Source of the DNA: Streptomyces sp. SDr-06
Lineage (GTDB): Bacteria > Actinomycetota > Actinomycetes > Streptomycetales > Streptomycetaceae
Direction of reading: 5' to 3'
Assembly (NCBI RefSeq): GCF_003324565.1
Contig: NZ_QOLA01000008.1
Span: forward strand, 1-64,000
DNA length: 64,000 nt
Shown here: positions 43,799-55,220 of the stretch, in pieces
How positions within the stretch are numbered: the first letter of the stretch is position 1
Layout of the letters: every line of letters starts with the position of its first letter
Translations under genes and position numbers: made by a program
The notes under the pieces: model-generated
Databases searched by the model: none
What the model was told of the DNA's origin: nothing
Seen by the model: the letters and a program-made list of their open reading frames with translations, nothing else

Positions 43799-44482
43799 TC
43801 AGGCGGGCACCAGGCGGCGGGCGTCGGCGCCCTCGCGGGCACGCTCCAGGCGCTGCTCGATGGTGTGGCGCACCACGGGCCACTCCTCGTCGAGGACCGA
43901 GTAGAACGCCGTGCCCCGCACGAGCCCGTCCAGGCCCCGGGTGTGGACCCGGCGCACCCCCTCGCACACCGCCCCGAGCCGCTCGATCGCGGCTCGCGAG
44001 CGGGTGTTGCGGGCGTCGGCGCGCAGCGAGATCCGGCGCACCCGCCAGACGTCGAAGGCGTGCTGGAACATCAGGAGCTTGGCCTCGGTGTTGATGCCGG
44101 TGCCCTGGGCGTGCGCGGAGAGCCAGGTGCCGCCGATCTCGGCCGCGTCCGGGATCGCGTCGGCGCCGCCGCAGAGCGGGCCGCGCGGCGCGGGCGGCCA
44201 CACCACGGGACCGTCCCAGTAGTCGAGTTCGCAGAACCGGGTCGAGCCCACCACCAGACCGTCCGCGGCCCGTACGGTCGCGAACGCCAGGCTGCGCCCG
44301 GCCTCCTGGTCGGCCAGTGCGCTCTGGACGTAGAGGTGCGCCGCTTCGAGTCCGTGCGGCACGGGCGTGAAGGCGTACGAGGTCCGGTCGGCGGCCGCCG
44401 CGGCGGCCAGGGCCGGGGCGTGGGACGCGGCGAGCGGTTCGAGCCGTACGGAACGGCCCGACAGGATGACGGGTGCGGGCAC
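43799..44482 (-). CDS. GNAT N-acetyltransferase, RimJ/RimL type
   Basis: 227 residues. The fold is seen in VRLEPLAASHAPALAAAAAADR, the acetyl-CoA segment GTWLSAHAQGTGINTEAKLLMFQHAFD and the Asn/Arg pair in RADARNTRSRAAIERLGAV. In this family the acceptor is an N-terminal amine of a ribosomal protein or a small metabolite; a specific target cannot be named. The C-terminal segment after residue 200 is short and Arg-rich. No strong promoter is visible upstream. Convergent with lysR. Confidence 0.9.
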   Translation of the reverse strand: MPAPVILSGRSVRLEPLAASHAPALAAAAAADRTSYAFTPVPHGLEAAHLYVQSALADQEAGRSLAFATVRAADGLVVGSTRFCELDYWDGPVVWPPAPRGPLCGGADAIPDAAEIGGTWLSAHAQGTGINTEAKLLMFQHAFDVWRVRRISLRADARNTRSRAAIERLGAVCEGVRRVHTRGLDGLVRGTAFYSVLDEEWPVVRHTIEQRLERAREGADARRLVPA

Positions 44483-44796
44483 GGGGCCTTCAGGTCCTTC
44501 GGGGCGCGGTGGAGCTTCCCCACCGGTGGGCGGGGAGAGCGGGGGACACGGAGGAACACATGGTCAGGATGTGTCCGTGAAATGGCCAGGGAAGGAACGA
44601 GAGCGCGAAGAGGAACGAGCGGCCAGGTGAAGGCGAGGAGTCTCGGAGAACCCGCCTTGTGAGGGGCGGCGAGAGGAAGATACCCGGATGATCGCCGAAT
44701 CGTCACCCCCTCGGAAGGGTGAGGGTTCCCGGGCGTGTCGTACGGCCCCGGCCCGCACCGGGTCCGAGGCCGTCACGGCGGCGCTGAGCTGGGCCT
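44483..44796. other. 314-base intergenic region, no convincing gene
   Basis: It lies between two minus-strand genes. A short stem TCACCC/GGGTGA (44703-44708 with 44717-44722) and a weak GCTGA/TCAGC repeat near its right end could terminate the gamma-glutamyl hydrolase transcript. The only longer open frame (44564-44776, minus) has a Ser/Arg-rich composition unlike a real protein here. Confidence 0.5.
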
Positions 44797-45498
44797 TCAG
44801 CGACCGGCCGCGGCCCGCACCAGCCCCTCGGTCACCCGGGTGTCACGGCCCGTCTCCGGATGCCACTGGACGCCCAGGACCCAGCCGGCGCCGGGCAGCT
44901 CGGCCGCCTCGACGGTGCCGTCCGCCGCGTGGGCCGAGGCCACGAGACCGGCGCCGAGCCGGTCCACGCACTGGTGGTGGTAGGTGGGCACGTCCGCGGC
45001 CTCGGGGACCAGCGAGGCGTAGAGCGTGCCCGGCACCGGCTTGACGGTGTGGCTGCCGAACTCGCCCCGCCCGCCCGTGTGTCCCTCCAGGTGCTGGACC
45101 AGGGTGCCGCCGAGCGCGACGTTCAGGAGCTGGAGCCCGCGGCAGATGCCGAGCAGCGGGGTGCCGGAGGCGAGCGCCGCGTCGATCAGGGCGAGTTCCC
45201 AGGCGTCCCGCTCGCGGGCGGGGGGACCGGTACGGGGCGACGGCTCGGCCCCGTACCGGGCCGGCTCCACATCGGCCCCGCCCGCGATGACCAGGCCGTC
45301 CAGGCGCGCCACCACCGCGGCCGCGGCCGCCGGGTCGTCGTCGGGCGGCAGCATCGCGGCGAGTCCGCCGGACGCCCGCACCAGCCGGGGATATCCCGCG
45401 GGCAGCAGGGCCGCGGGCAGGTCCCACACGCCCCACCGGGCGGGCTCCAGATACGTACTGATGCCGATGAGCGGCTTGGGCACGGCGGTGGTCTCCAT
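44797..45498 (-). CDS. Gamma-glutamyl-amine hydrolase, class I glutamine amidotransferase (PuuD-like)
   Basis: 233 residues. The nucleophile is C119 in LLGICRGLQLLNV, and the His/Glu pair is H213/E215 in GVQWHPE; GLVIAGGADVEPARYG is the oxyanion region of the PuuD/YvdE type. These enzymes split gamma-glutamyl bonds of intermediates such as gamma-glutamyl-GABA. Here the neighbour glnA4 would form gamma-glutamyl amides, so this gene should release glutamate at the end of the route. It follows the permease gene by 12 bases on the minus strand, likely in one transcript. Confidence 0.9.
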   Translation of the reverse strand: METTAVPKPLIGISTYLEPARWGVWDLPAALLPAGYPRLVRASGGLAAMLPPDDDPAAAAAVVARLDGLVIAGGADVEPARYGAEPSPRTGPPARERDAWELALIDAALASGTPLLGICRGLQLLNVALGGTLVQHLEGHTGGRGEFGSHTVKPVPGTLYASLVPEAADVPTYHHQCVDRLGAGLVASAHAADGTVEAAELPGAGWVLGVQWHPETGRDTRVTEGLVRAAAGR

Positions 45499-45510
45499 TC
45501 GTTGAGTGAG

Positions 45511-46989
<1,479 letters not shown>

Positions 46990-47023
46990 GAGCCGCTCCA
47001 GATGATCGTCAAGGAAGATCAGG

Positions 47024-47046
47024 TCAATGGTTCGGGTGCATACCTT
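47024..47046. promoter_or_regulatory. Operator copy 1 of the glnA4 cluster, upstream of the permease gene
   Basis: TCAATGGT (47024-47031) and CATACCTT (47039-47046) are identical in sequence, orientation and spacing (seven bases between) to the element at 47944-47966 upstream of glnA4. The bases between the halves differ. A site for the FadR/GntR regulator of this cluster is the natural reading. Confidence 0.65.
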
Positions 47047-47169
47047 TGCTGGAGGGCAGGGGGAAGCGCAAGGGGTGTACGTAAAACCGCGGTTACGGAC
47101 TTCGGCGGTGAACGCGCGGCCGGGTGGGCCCGAGCGGGCCCCGGGCGGCGCGGGTCCGGTGCGGCCCGG

Positions 47170-47922
47170 TCAGGTCAGGAAGCCGCGCAGCAGGGCCGCG
47201 GTGCCCCCGCAGTGCTCCCGCATCACCTCGCGCGCCCCGTCCGCGTCGCCGTCGAGCACCGCCTCGACGAGCGCGGTGTGCTGGTGCTGGGAGTGCTCCA
47301 GGTTGCGGACCAGGAGCGGGATGCAGTCCAGGAGGTCGTTGACGGTGGCCCGCACCGCCGCGTACTGGGCGGTGAGCGTGGGCGATCCGGACAGTTCGGC
47401 GAGCGTGAGGTGGAGCAGGGTGTCCTGGCGGCGGTAGTCGGTGAGCTCGGCGTCGTGCGTCGCGGTGAGCGCGGCCCGCAGCCGCCCGGCGCCCTCCTCG
47501 GTCAGCCCGTGCGCGGCGCACAGCCCCGCCGCGCCGACCTCGAGCACCTCGCGGAAGCGCAGGATGTCCTCCACGTCGACCGAGGCGACGCGCCGGCGCA
47601 GCTCGTCCTCGCCGCCCTCGGCGGCCCGGGGCAGCACGAAGGTGCCGCCGTAGCGGCCGCGCCGGCTCTCCACCAGGCCCTGCTCCTGGAGCACCTTGAG
47701 CACCTCGCGCAGGGTGACCCGGCTGATCCCCATCCGCTCGGCCAACTCCCGCTCGGAGGGCAGCCGTTCGCCCGGCGGCACCAGCCCCAGGCGCAGCAGC
47801 TGGAGAATCTGCTCCAGCGCTTCCTCGAAGCCGTTCCCGGCCCGTACGGTCCGCAGTACGGGGACGAGCGTGTCGGGCGTCCGGCCCTCCGTGCGGTCCG
47901 CCGAGTCGATCTTCTTCGCCAC
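47170..47922 (-). CDS. FadR/GntR-family transcriptional regulator
   Basis: 250 residues. The GntR winged helix is at about 40-95 (RLGLVPPGERLPSERELAERMGISRVTLREVLKVLQEQG in part) and the C-terminal FCD effector domain follows (VEDILRFREVLEVGAAGLCA, with the His positions at HLTLAE and HQHTALVEAV that often bind metal). GTG 47922 follows GGAAGGGGGA. It lies between the permease gene and glnA4 and very likely controls both through the repeated TCAATGGT-N7-CATACCTT element. The ligand may be the amine or its gamma-glutamyl derivative. Confidence 0.93.
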   Translation of the reverse strand: MAKKIDSADRTEGRTPDTLVPVLRTVRAGNGFEEALEQILQLLRLGLVPPGERLPSERELAERMGISRVTLREVLKVLQEQGLVESRRGRYGGTFVLPRAAEGGEDELRRRVASVDVEDILRFREVLEVGAAGLCAAHGLTEEGAGRLRAALTATHDAELTDYRRQDTLLHLTLAELSGSPTLTAQYAAVRATVNDLLDCIPLLVRNLEHSQHQHTALVEAVLDGDADGAREVMREHCGGTAALLRGFLT

Positions 47923-47943
47923 GTCGCGGATCCCCCTTCCCAA

Positions 47944-47966
47944 TCAATGGTCTTACCCCATACCTT
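47944..47966. promoter_or_regulatory. Operator copy 2, between the regulator gene and glnA4
   Basis: TCAATGGT (47944-47951) and CATACCTT (47959-47966) with seven bases between, the same as at 47024-47046. ATGG/CCAT ends within it (47947-47961) are inverted, in line with a GntR dimer site. It is placed to govern both the divergent regulator and glnA4. Confidence 0.7.
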
Positions 47967-47999
47967 ATGGCTCTCGGCTGACCCAAGGAGGAGCTTCCC

Positions 48000-49364
48000 G
48001 TGGCAGACCGCACACCCCCGCTCTCGATCGAGGAGCTGCGCGCCCTCGTCGCGGGCGGTGAGATCGACACTGTCGTCCTCGCCTTCCCTGATATGCAAGG
48101 GCGGTTGCAGGGCAAGCGCTTCGCGGCCGGGTTCTTCCTCGACGAGGTCCTGGCGCACGGCACCGAAGGCTGCAACTACCTGCTCGCCGTCGACACCGAG
48201 ATGAACACCGTCGACGGCTACGCGATGTCGTCCTGGGAGCGCGGCTACGGCGACTTCGCCATGCACGCCGACCCCGCGACGCTGCGCCGCGTCCCGTGGA
48301 ACGAGGGCACCGCGATGCTGATCGCCGACCTCGGCTGGAACGACGGCTCGCCCGTGGTCGCGGCCCCCCGCCAGATCCTGCGCCGCCAGCTGGAGCGCCT
48401 GGCCGAGCTCGGCTACACCGCGCAGGTCGGCACCGAACTCGAGTTCATCGTGTTCCGGGACAGCTACGAGCAGGCCTGGGACGCCGGATACCAGGGCCTC
48501 ACCCCGGCCAACCAGTACAACATCGACTACTCGGTGCTCGGCACCGGCCGCATCGAGCCGCTGTTGCGCCGCATCCGCAACGAGATGCAGGCGGCCGGTC
48601 TGACCGTCGAGTCCGCCAAGGGCGAGTGCAACCCCGGCCAGCACGAGATCGTCTTCCGCTACGACGAGGCCCTGGTCACCTGCGACCAGCACGCCATCTA
48701 CAAGACGGGCGCCAAGGAGATCGCGGCCCAGGAGGGCGTCTCGCTCACCTTCATGGCCAAGTACGACCAGCGCGAGGGCAATTCCTGTCACATCCACCTC
48801 TCGCTCACCGACGAGGACGGCCGCAACGTGATGGCGGGCGAAGGCCCCGACCCCATGTCGCCCGTGATGCGCCACTTCCTGGCCGGACAGCTCGCCGCGC
48901 TGCGCGACTTCTCCCTCCTGTACGCGCCGAACATCAACTCCTACAAGCGCTTCCAGCCGGGTTCCTTCGCGCCCACCGCCGTCGCCTGGGGCCACGACAA
49001 CCGCACCTGCGCGCTCCGCGTCGTCGGCCACGGCGCCTCGACCCGCTTCGAGAACCGTCTGCCGGGCGGCGACGTCAACCCGCACCTGGCCGTCGCCGGG
49101 CTCGTCGCGGCCGGTCTCTACGGCATCGAGAACGAGCTCGAACTCCCCGAGGCCTGCACCTCCAACGCCTACGTCGGCGACTACGCGCACGTGCCCACCA
49201 CCCTGCGCGAGGCCGCCGAACTGTGGGAGAACAGCCCCATCGCCAAGGCCGCCTTCGGGGACGAGGTCGTGGCGCACTACCGCAACATGGCGCGGGTCGA
49301 ACTCGACGCGTTCGACGCCGCGGTGACCGACTGGGAGCTCCGCCGCTCCTTCGAACGCCTGTGA
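48000..49364 (+). CDS. glnA4: GlnA4-type gamma-glutamyl-amine synthetase (glutamine-synthetase-like)
   Basis: 454 residues of the glutamine synthetase fold. Metal-binding residues are in GTELEFIVF and NSCHIHLSL, the ATP segment is SFAPTAVAWGHDNRTC and the catalytic arginine loop is RFENRLPGGDVNPHLA. The N-terminal block AFPDMQGRLQGKRF is typical of the GlnA-like PuuA group rather than true GlnA. In Streptomyces coelicolor GlnA4 ligates glutamate to ethanolamine; context (permease, PuuD-like hydrolase, aldehyde dehydrogenase) agrees. The GTG start has AAGGAGGAG upstream. The next gene begins eight bases after the stop. Confidence 0.93.
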   Translation: MADRTPPLSIEELRALVAGGEIDTVVLAFPDMQGRLQGKRFAAGFFLDEVLAHGTEGCNYLLAVDTEMNTVDGYAMSSWERGYGDFAMHADPATLRRVPWNEGTAMLIADLGWNDGSPVVAAPRQILRRQLERLAELGYTAQVGTELEFIVFRDSYEQAWDAGYQGLTPANQYNIDYSVLGTGRIEPLLRRIRNEMQAAGLTVESAKGECNPGQHEIVFRYDEALVTCDQHAIYKTGAKEIAAQEGVSLTFMAKYDQREGNSCHIHLSLTDEDGRNVMAGEGPDPMSPVMRHFLAGQLAALRDFSLLYAPNINSYKRFQPGSFAPTAVAWGHDNRTCALRVVGHGASTRFENRLPGGDVNPHLAVAGLVAAGLYGIENELELPEACTSNAYVGDYAHVPTTLREAAELWENSPIAKAAFGDEVVAHYRNMARVELDAFDAAVTDWELRRSFERL

Positions 49365-49372
49365 GGAACGAC

Positions 49373-50743
49373 GTGTCCACCGCTGACGAGCTCCAGGTCC
49401 TCAACCCGGCCACCGAGGAGGTGATCGCGAGCCTTCCCGGGGCCACCGCCGCCGACATCGACGCGGCCGTCCTGCGGGCCCGCGCCGCCCAGCGCGGCTG
49501 GGCCGCGGCCGCCCCCGCCGACCGGGCCCGCCTCCTGCGCCGCTTCGCGGCCGTCGTCGACGATCACGTCGAGGAACTGGCCCGGCTGGAGGTCCGCGAG
49601 GCCGGCCACACCATCGGCAACGCCCGCTGGGAGGCGGGCAACGTGCGCGATCTGCTCGACTACGCGGCCGGGGGAGTGGAGCGTCTGAACGGTCGTCAGA
49701 TCCCGGTCGCGGGCGGTCTCGACATCACGCTGCTCGAACCGCTCGGCGTCATCGGCGTCATCGCCCCCTGGAACTTCCCGATGCCGATCGCCGCCTGGGG
49801 CACTGCCCCCGCGCTCGCGGCGGGCAACGCGGTGATCCTCAAGCCCGCCGAGACGACCCCGCTCACCGCGCTTCGCCTGGCCGAACTCGCCCTGGAGGCG
49901 GGGCTTCCCGAGGGCCTCTTCCAGGTGCTCCCGGGCGCGGGCGGTGTCGCGGGCGCCGCCCTCGTCGAGCACCCCGGCGTCGCGAAGATCGTGTTCACCG
50001 GCTCGACCCGCGTCGGCAAGCAGATCATGGCCAAGTGCGCCGACCGCGTGAAGCGGGTCACCCTCGAACTCGGCGGCAAGAGCCCCAACATCGTCTTCGC
50101 CGACGCCGACATCGAGGCCGCCGCGCTGAGCACCCCCATGTCCTTCCTGGACAACTCCGGCCAGGACTGCTGCGCCCGCACCCGCATCCTGGTCCAGCGC
50201 ACCGCCTACGACCGCTTCATGGAGCTGCTCGGCCCCGCGATCCAGGAGATCGTCGTCGGCGACCCGGCCGACGACAAGACCCAGATGGGCCCGCTGATCT
50301 CACGCGTCCAGCTGGAGCGCGTCCGGTCGTACGTCGCCGGCGACGCGCCCGGCATCCGGGGCAGCGCCCCCGAAGGCCCTGGCTTCTGGTTCCCGCCGAC
50401 CGTCCTGACCGGCCTGGACGCGGACGCGCCCGCCGCCGTCGAGGAGATCTTCGGGCCGGTCGCCGTCGTGCTGCCCTTCGAGGACGAGGCGGACGCGGTA
50501 CGGCTCGCCAACGCCACCGAGTACGGCCTGTCCGGGTCGATCTGGACCCGTGACGTGGGACGCGCGCTGCGCGTATCGCGGTCCGTCGCGGCGGGCAACC
50601 TGTCGGTCAACTCCCATTCCAGCGTGCGCTATGCGACCCCCTTCGGCGGCTACCGGCAGTCCGGCCTCGGCCGGGAACTCGGCCCCGACGCCCTCACCGC
50701 TTTCACCGAAACCAAGAACGTCTTCATCAGCACGGAGGCCTGA
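49373..50743 (+). CDS. Aldehyde dehydrogenase (NAD-dependent, gamma-glutamyl-aldehyde type)
   Basis: 456 residues. The NAD-binding core has APWNFPMPIAAWGTAPALAAGNAVILKPAE; the general base Glu is in LELGGKSPN near residue 232 and the nucleophile Cys in DNSGQDCCARTRI near residue 266. A second Cys is adjacent. It would oxidise the gamma-glutamyl amino-aldehyde formed from the GlnA4 product. GTG 49373 is chosen over GTG 49361 because GAGG (49363-49366) then lies six bases upstream. It is transcribed between glnA4 and the SDR gene. Confidence 0.93.
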   Translation: MSTADELQVLNPATEEVIASLPGATAADIDAAVLRARAAQRGWAAAAPADRARLLRRFAAVVDDHVEELARLEVREAGHTIGNARWEAGNVRDLLDYAAGGVERLNGRQIPVAGGLDITLLEPLGVIGVIAPWNFPMPIAAWGTAPALAAGNAVILKPAETTPLTALRLAELALEAGLPEGLFQVLPGAGGVAGAALVEHPGVAKIVFTGSTRVGKQIMAKCADRVKRVTLELGGKSPNIVFADADIEAAALSTPMSFLDNSGQDCCARTRILVQRTAYDRFMELLGPAIQEIVVGDPADDKTQMGPLISRVQLERVRSYVAGDAPGIRGSAPEGPGFWFPPTVLTGLDADAPAAVEEIFGPVAVVLPFEDEADAVRLANATEYGLSGSIWTRDVGRALRVSRSVAAGNLSVNSHSSVRYATPFGGYRQSGLGRELGPDALTAFTETKNVFISTEA

Positions 50744-50749
50744 GCACAC

Positions 50750-51532
50750 ATGACCGACGACATCATCTGCCGCCGCCTGGTCGGCCGCACCGCCGTCATC
50801 ACCGGGGCCGGCAGCGGCATCGGCCTCGCCACCGCCAGGCGGCTCGCCGCCGAGGGCGCGAACGTGGTGTGCGGCGACGTCGACGAGAGCGCCGGAAAGG
50901 CCGCCGCCGAAGCGGTCGGCGGCACCTTCGTCCAGGTCGACGTCACCGACCAGGAGCAGGTCGAAGTGCTCTTCAGGACGGCCTTCGACACCTACGGCAG
51001 CGTCGACATCGCGTTCAACAACGCGGGCATCTCGCCGCCCGACGACGACTCCATCCTCACCACCGGACTCGACGCCTGGCGCCGGGTCCAGGAGGTCAAC
51101 CTCACCTCCGTCTACCTGTGCTGCAAGGCGGCGCTCCCGTACATGCAGCGCCAGGGCCGGGGCTCCATCATCAACACCGCCTCGTTCGTGGCCATCATGG
51201 GCGCCGCCACCTCGCAGATCTCGTACACCGCCTCCAAGGGCGGCGTGCTCGCCATGTCGCGCGAACTCGGCGTGCAGTTCGCCCGCGAGGGCATCCGGGT
51301 CAACGCGCTGTGCCCGGGGCCGGTCAACACCCCGCTGCTCCAGGAGCTGTTCGCCAAGGACCCGGAGCGCGCCGCGCGCCGCCTGGTGCACATCCCGGCG
51401 GGCCGGTTCGCGGAGGCCGACGAGATCGCCGCCGCGGTCGCCTTCCTCGCCAGCGACGACTCCTCCTTCATCAACGCCACCGACTTCCTGGTCGACGGCG
51501 GCATCTCCGGCGCGTACGTCACCCCGCTCTAG
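50750..51532 (+). CDS. Short-chain dehydrogenase/reductase
   Basis: 260 residues. The NAD(P) motif is TGAGSGIG (residues 18-25), the NNAG motif is at 90-93 and the catalytic triad is S145, Y159, K163 (SYTASKGG). C-terminal VDGGISGAYV is typical of 3-oxoacyl reductase-like classical SDRs. With glnA4 and the aldehyde dehydrogenase it would serve the oxidation of the ethanolamine-derived alcohol group to the aldehyde; that order is inferred. ATG 50750 is six bases after the previous stop. A terminator follows. Confidence 0.93.
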   Translation: MTDDIICRRLVGRTAVITGAGSGIGLATARRLAAEGANVVCGDVDESAGKAAAEAVGGTFVQVDVTDQEQVEVLFRTAFDTYGSVDIAFNNAGISPPDDDSILTTGLDAWRRVQEVNLTSVYLCCKAALPYMQRQGRGSIINTASFVAIMGAATSQISYTASKGGVLAMSRELGVQFAREGIRVNALCPGPVNTPLLQELFAKDPERAARRLVHIPAGRFAEADEIAAAVAFLASDDSSFINATDFLVDGGISGAYVTPL

Positions 51533-51574
51533 ACACGCCAGCCCCCGTTGTTCACCTCGGGGCCACCCACCCGG

Positions 51575-51602
51575 CAGCCGGGCGTCGCACGACGCCCGGC
51601 TG
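51575..51602. terminator. Terminator after the glnA4 operon
   Basis: A perfect 13-base-pair stem (51575-51587 with 51590-51602), with a two-base gap (effectively a GCAC loop), 42 bases after the SDR stop. Confidence 0.8.
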
Positions 51603-51651
51603 TGCTGTCTAACGTCCGCGATGATCTTCCCGACGACAGGAGTCCTCCAGC

Positions 51652-52935
<1,284 letters not shown>

Positions 52936-52957
52936 AACCCCGTCCTAGGGTGGGTGC

Positions 52958-53857
52958 ATGAGCATGACGACGCCGCCCGGCTGGTACCCGGACCCGGGCG
53001 CGCCCGGCACCGAACGCTGGTGGGACGGCGTCGCCTGGACCGCCCACATCAGGGCGCCGGGCGGCCAGGTCATCGGGCCGCAGCCGGTCGCCGTGGTCGT
53101 CGCGCCGCCCGCGCGGCGGCGCGGCCCGCTGGTGGCCCTCGCCGTGCTCCTGGTGGCCGCGATCGTCGCCGCGGTCGCCTACCTCGGCCGCGGCGCCGAC
53201 GGCCCGCCCGCGACGAGCACGAGCCCGGGAGCCGCGGCTCCCGTCAACCCGCCCTCACTGAAGGCGAGTTCACCTCCGGCGCCCGACCCGCACACCCTCG
53301 TCGACCAGCTCAACGGCATCACGCTGCCGATCCCGGACGGCTGGGAGAAGACCGACGACCTGGCGACCGGCCTCGTCACGATGGCCACCAAGGACACCTA
53401 CGACTGCCCCGGCGACTTCGGGTACTGCCACCACGGCAAGGTCACCACGTCGACGGCCACCATGACCGACCTCAAGACCGCCGAGGCCATCGCCAGGAAC
53501 GACATCACCGACGCGGCCAACGACGCCTACGACCACAACCGCGGCGGCGCCCGCCCCTACAACGGCATCACCTCGCACCGGGAGATGAGGGCCGGCCCCG
53601 TGGTGGTCAACGGTCGCACCGGCTACCTGGTGCGCTGGGAGGTGAAGACGGGTGCGGGGCCCGGCGGCTACGTCGAGTCGCTCGCCTTCCCCTCGACCGT
53701 CGGCAGCGAGGCGATGGTCATCGCGCGGTTCGCCTTCGACGCGGGCGCGGCCGGTCCGCCGCTCGCCCTCATGGACACCATCACGCGCGGCATCGCGCCC
53801 ATCGGCGGCGCCCTGAACGGCGGAGTCGGCAGCAGCCTGGCCCCGCCGTCCCGGTGA
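52958..53857 (+). CDS. DUF2510 membrane protein with extracellular domain
   Basis: 299 residues. The N-terminal motif PGWYPDPGAPGTERWWDGVAWT is the DUF2510 module common in actinobacterial membrane proteins. A membrane helix follows (about 56-75; PLVALAVLLVAAIVAAVAYL), then a Ser/Pro linker and an extracellular domain of unknown family (LNGITLPIPDGWEKTDD) with two cysteines (CPGDFGYC). TAGGGT at 52946-52951 stands seven bases before the ATG, so the mRNA is probably leaderless. The stop is one base short of the convergent gene's end. Confidence 0.85.
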   Translation: MSMTTPPGWYPDPGAPGTERWWDGVAWTAHIRAPGGQVIGPQPVAVVVAPPARRRGPLVALAVLLVAAIVAAVAYLGRGADGPPATSTSPGAAAPVNPPSLKASSPPAPDPHTLVDQLNGITLPIPDGWEKTDDLATGLVTMATKDTYDCPGDFGYCHHGKVTTSTATMTDLKTAEAIARNDITDAANDAYDHNRGGARPYNGITSHREMRAGPVVVNGRTGYLVRWEVKTGAGPGGYVESLAFPSTVGSEAMVIARFAFDAGAAGPPLALMDTITRGIAPIGGALNGGVGSSLAPPSR

Positions 53858-53858
53858 G

Positions 53859-55061
53859 CTACAGGAAGGTGCGGCCCTCGCCCCGGTACGTCGGCACGGT
53901 CGCCGCCACCCGGTCGCCCTCGACGAGGTACAACGCGTCGAAGCGCTCGCACAGTTCACCCGCCTTCGCGTGGCGGAACCACACCTTGTCGCCGATCAGC
54001 AGATCGTCCGCGGGGGAGCCGAGCAGCGGCGTCTGCACCTCGCCCGCACCCTCCTGCGGGTCGTAGTGCAGCCCCTCCGGCAGATACGGCACCGGCAGGC
54101 GGTCCGCGCCGGGCGCGCCCGAGGCCGGGTAGCCGCCGCCGAGCACCGTCACGACCCCCACGCCCGGCCGGCGCACCACCGGCTGGGCGAACAGCGCCGC
54201 CGGACGTCCGCTGAACGACGTGTAGTTGTCGAAGAGCCGCGGCACGTACAGTCCCGACCCCGCGGCGATCTCGGTCACCGCCGCCTCGGCCGCCGTGTGC
54301 TGCACGCTGCCCGTGCCCCCGCCGTTGACGAACTCCAGATCCGGCACGACCGCCCGCACGGCCCGCACCACCTCGGCCCGCCGCGCCGCCAGCTCCTTGC
54401 GGGCCGTGGCCTGCATCAGCCGGATCGCGCGCGAGCGCACGGGGCGGCCGGCCACCGCGTCGCCGACCCCCGCCACATGGCCCTCGTACGCCATCAGCCC
54501 GACCAGCCGGAAGCCGGGCCGCCGGGCCACCGAGCGGGCCAGCTCGGCGAGTTGGGCCGGGGTGCGCAGCGGGGAGCGGCGGGCGCCCACGCGCACCCGG
54601 CCGCCGAACAGCTGGAGCGAGGTGTCGAGCTCCAGGCAGACCCGTACCTCCAGGCCGTCGTCCTCGCGCGCCCGGTCCACGAGGTCGAGCTGCGCCGGGT
54701 CGTCCACCATCACGGTCACCGCGCGGGCGAGCTTGGGATCCGAGGTCAGCTCGGCGAAGGAGGCCCGGTCCGCGGACGGGTAGGCCAGCAGGACGTCCTC
54801 GAAACCGGCGCGCGCCAGCCACACCGACTCGGCGAGCGTGAACGACATGATCCCCGCGAATCCGGGCCGGGCGAGCACCCGCTCGAGCAGGGCGCGGCAC
54901 CGCACCGACTTGCTGGCGACCCGGATCGGCTTGCCGGCCGCCCGGTGCACGAGGTCGTCCGCGTTGGCGTCGAACGCCCCCAGGTCGACGATCGCGACGG
55001 GCGCGTCGAGATGAGCGGTCGCCCGGTCGTACCGGGCGCGGTCAGCGGCGCGGGGTGTCAT
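53859..55061 (-). CDS. PLP-dependent D-threonine aldolase/amino-acid deaminase-like enzyme (alanine racemase N-terminal fold)
   Basis: 400 residues. The PLP-binding lysine is K51 in RVASKSVRC on a TIM barrel of alanine-racemase type; VNGGGTGSVQHTAAEAAVTEIAAGSGLYVP lies at the phosphate site and the C-terminal beta domain has the DKVWFRHAKAGELCERF end with a metal-binding His/Cys of the D-threonine aldolase/D-serine dehydratase group. It would act on a D-3-hydroxy amino acid. The ATG at 55061 has no neighbour in the operon; it is convergent with the DUF2510 gene. The substrate is not determined. Confidence 0.88.
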   Translation of the reverse strand: MTPRAADRARYDRATAHLDAPVAIVDLGAFDANADDLVHRAAGKPIRVASKSVRCRALLERVLARPGFAGIMSFTLAESVWLARAGFEDVLLAYPSADRASFAELTSDPKLARAVTVMVDDPAQLDLVDRAREDDGLEVRVCLELDTSLQLFGGRVRVGARRSPLRTPAQLAELARSVARRPGFRLVGLMAYEGHVAGVGDAVAGRPVRSRAIRLMQATARKELAARRAEVVRAVRAVVPDLEFVNGGGTGSVQHTAAEAAVTEIAAGSGLYVPRLFDNYTSFSGRPAALFAQPVVRRPGVGVVTVLGGGYPASGAPGADRLPVPYLPEGLHYDPQEGAGEVQTPLLGSPADDLLIGDKVWFRHAKAGELCERFDALYLVEGDRVAATVPTYRGEGRTFL

Positions 55062-55220
55062 GGCGGAAGCCTGCCAGAAGCGGTTACCACAAGGTAGGGG
55101 AGAGCCGGTGCGGATGTGGAGGGCCGCCGCCCGGTCTGCGCCCGCACAGGATCAACCCGTAGAGTGACGCCACGCGGTAGCGGGCTGAACGGAACGGCAC
55201 GAGGGGCACGAGGGGGGCGG

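Noticed and set aside
44564..44776. Possible 70-residue gene on the minus strand in the 44.5-44.8 kb gap
   Set aside because: Ser/Arg-rich, low-complexity sequence with no ribosome site or similarity to a known family.
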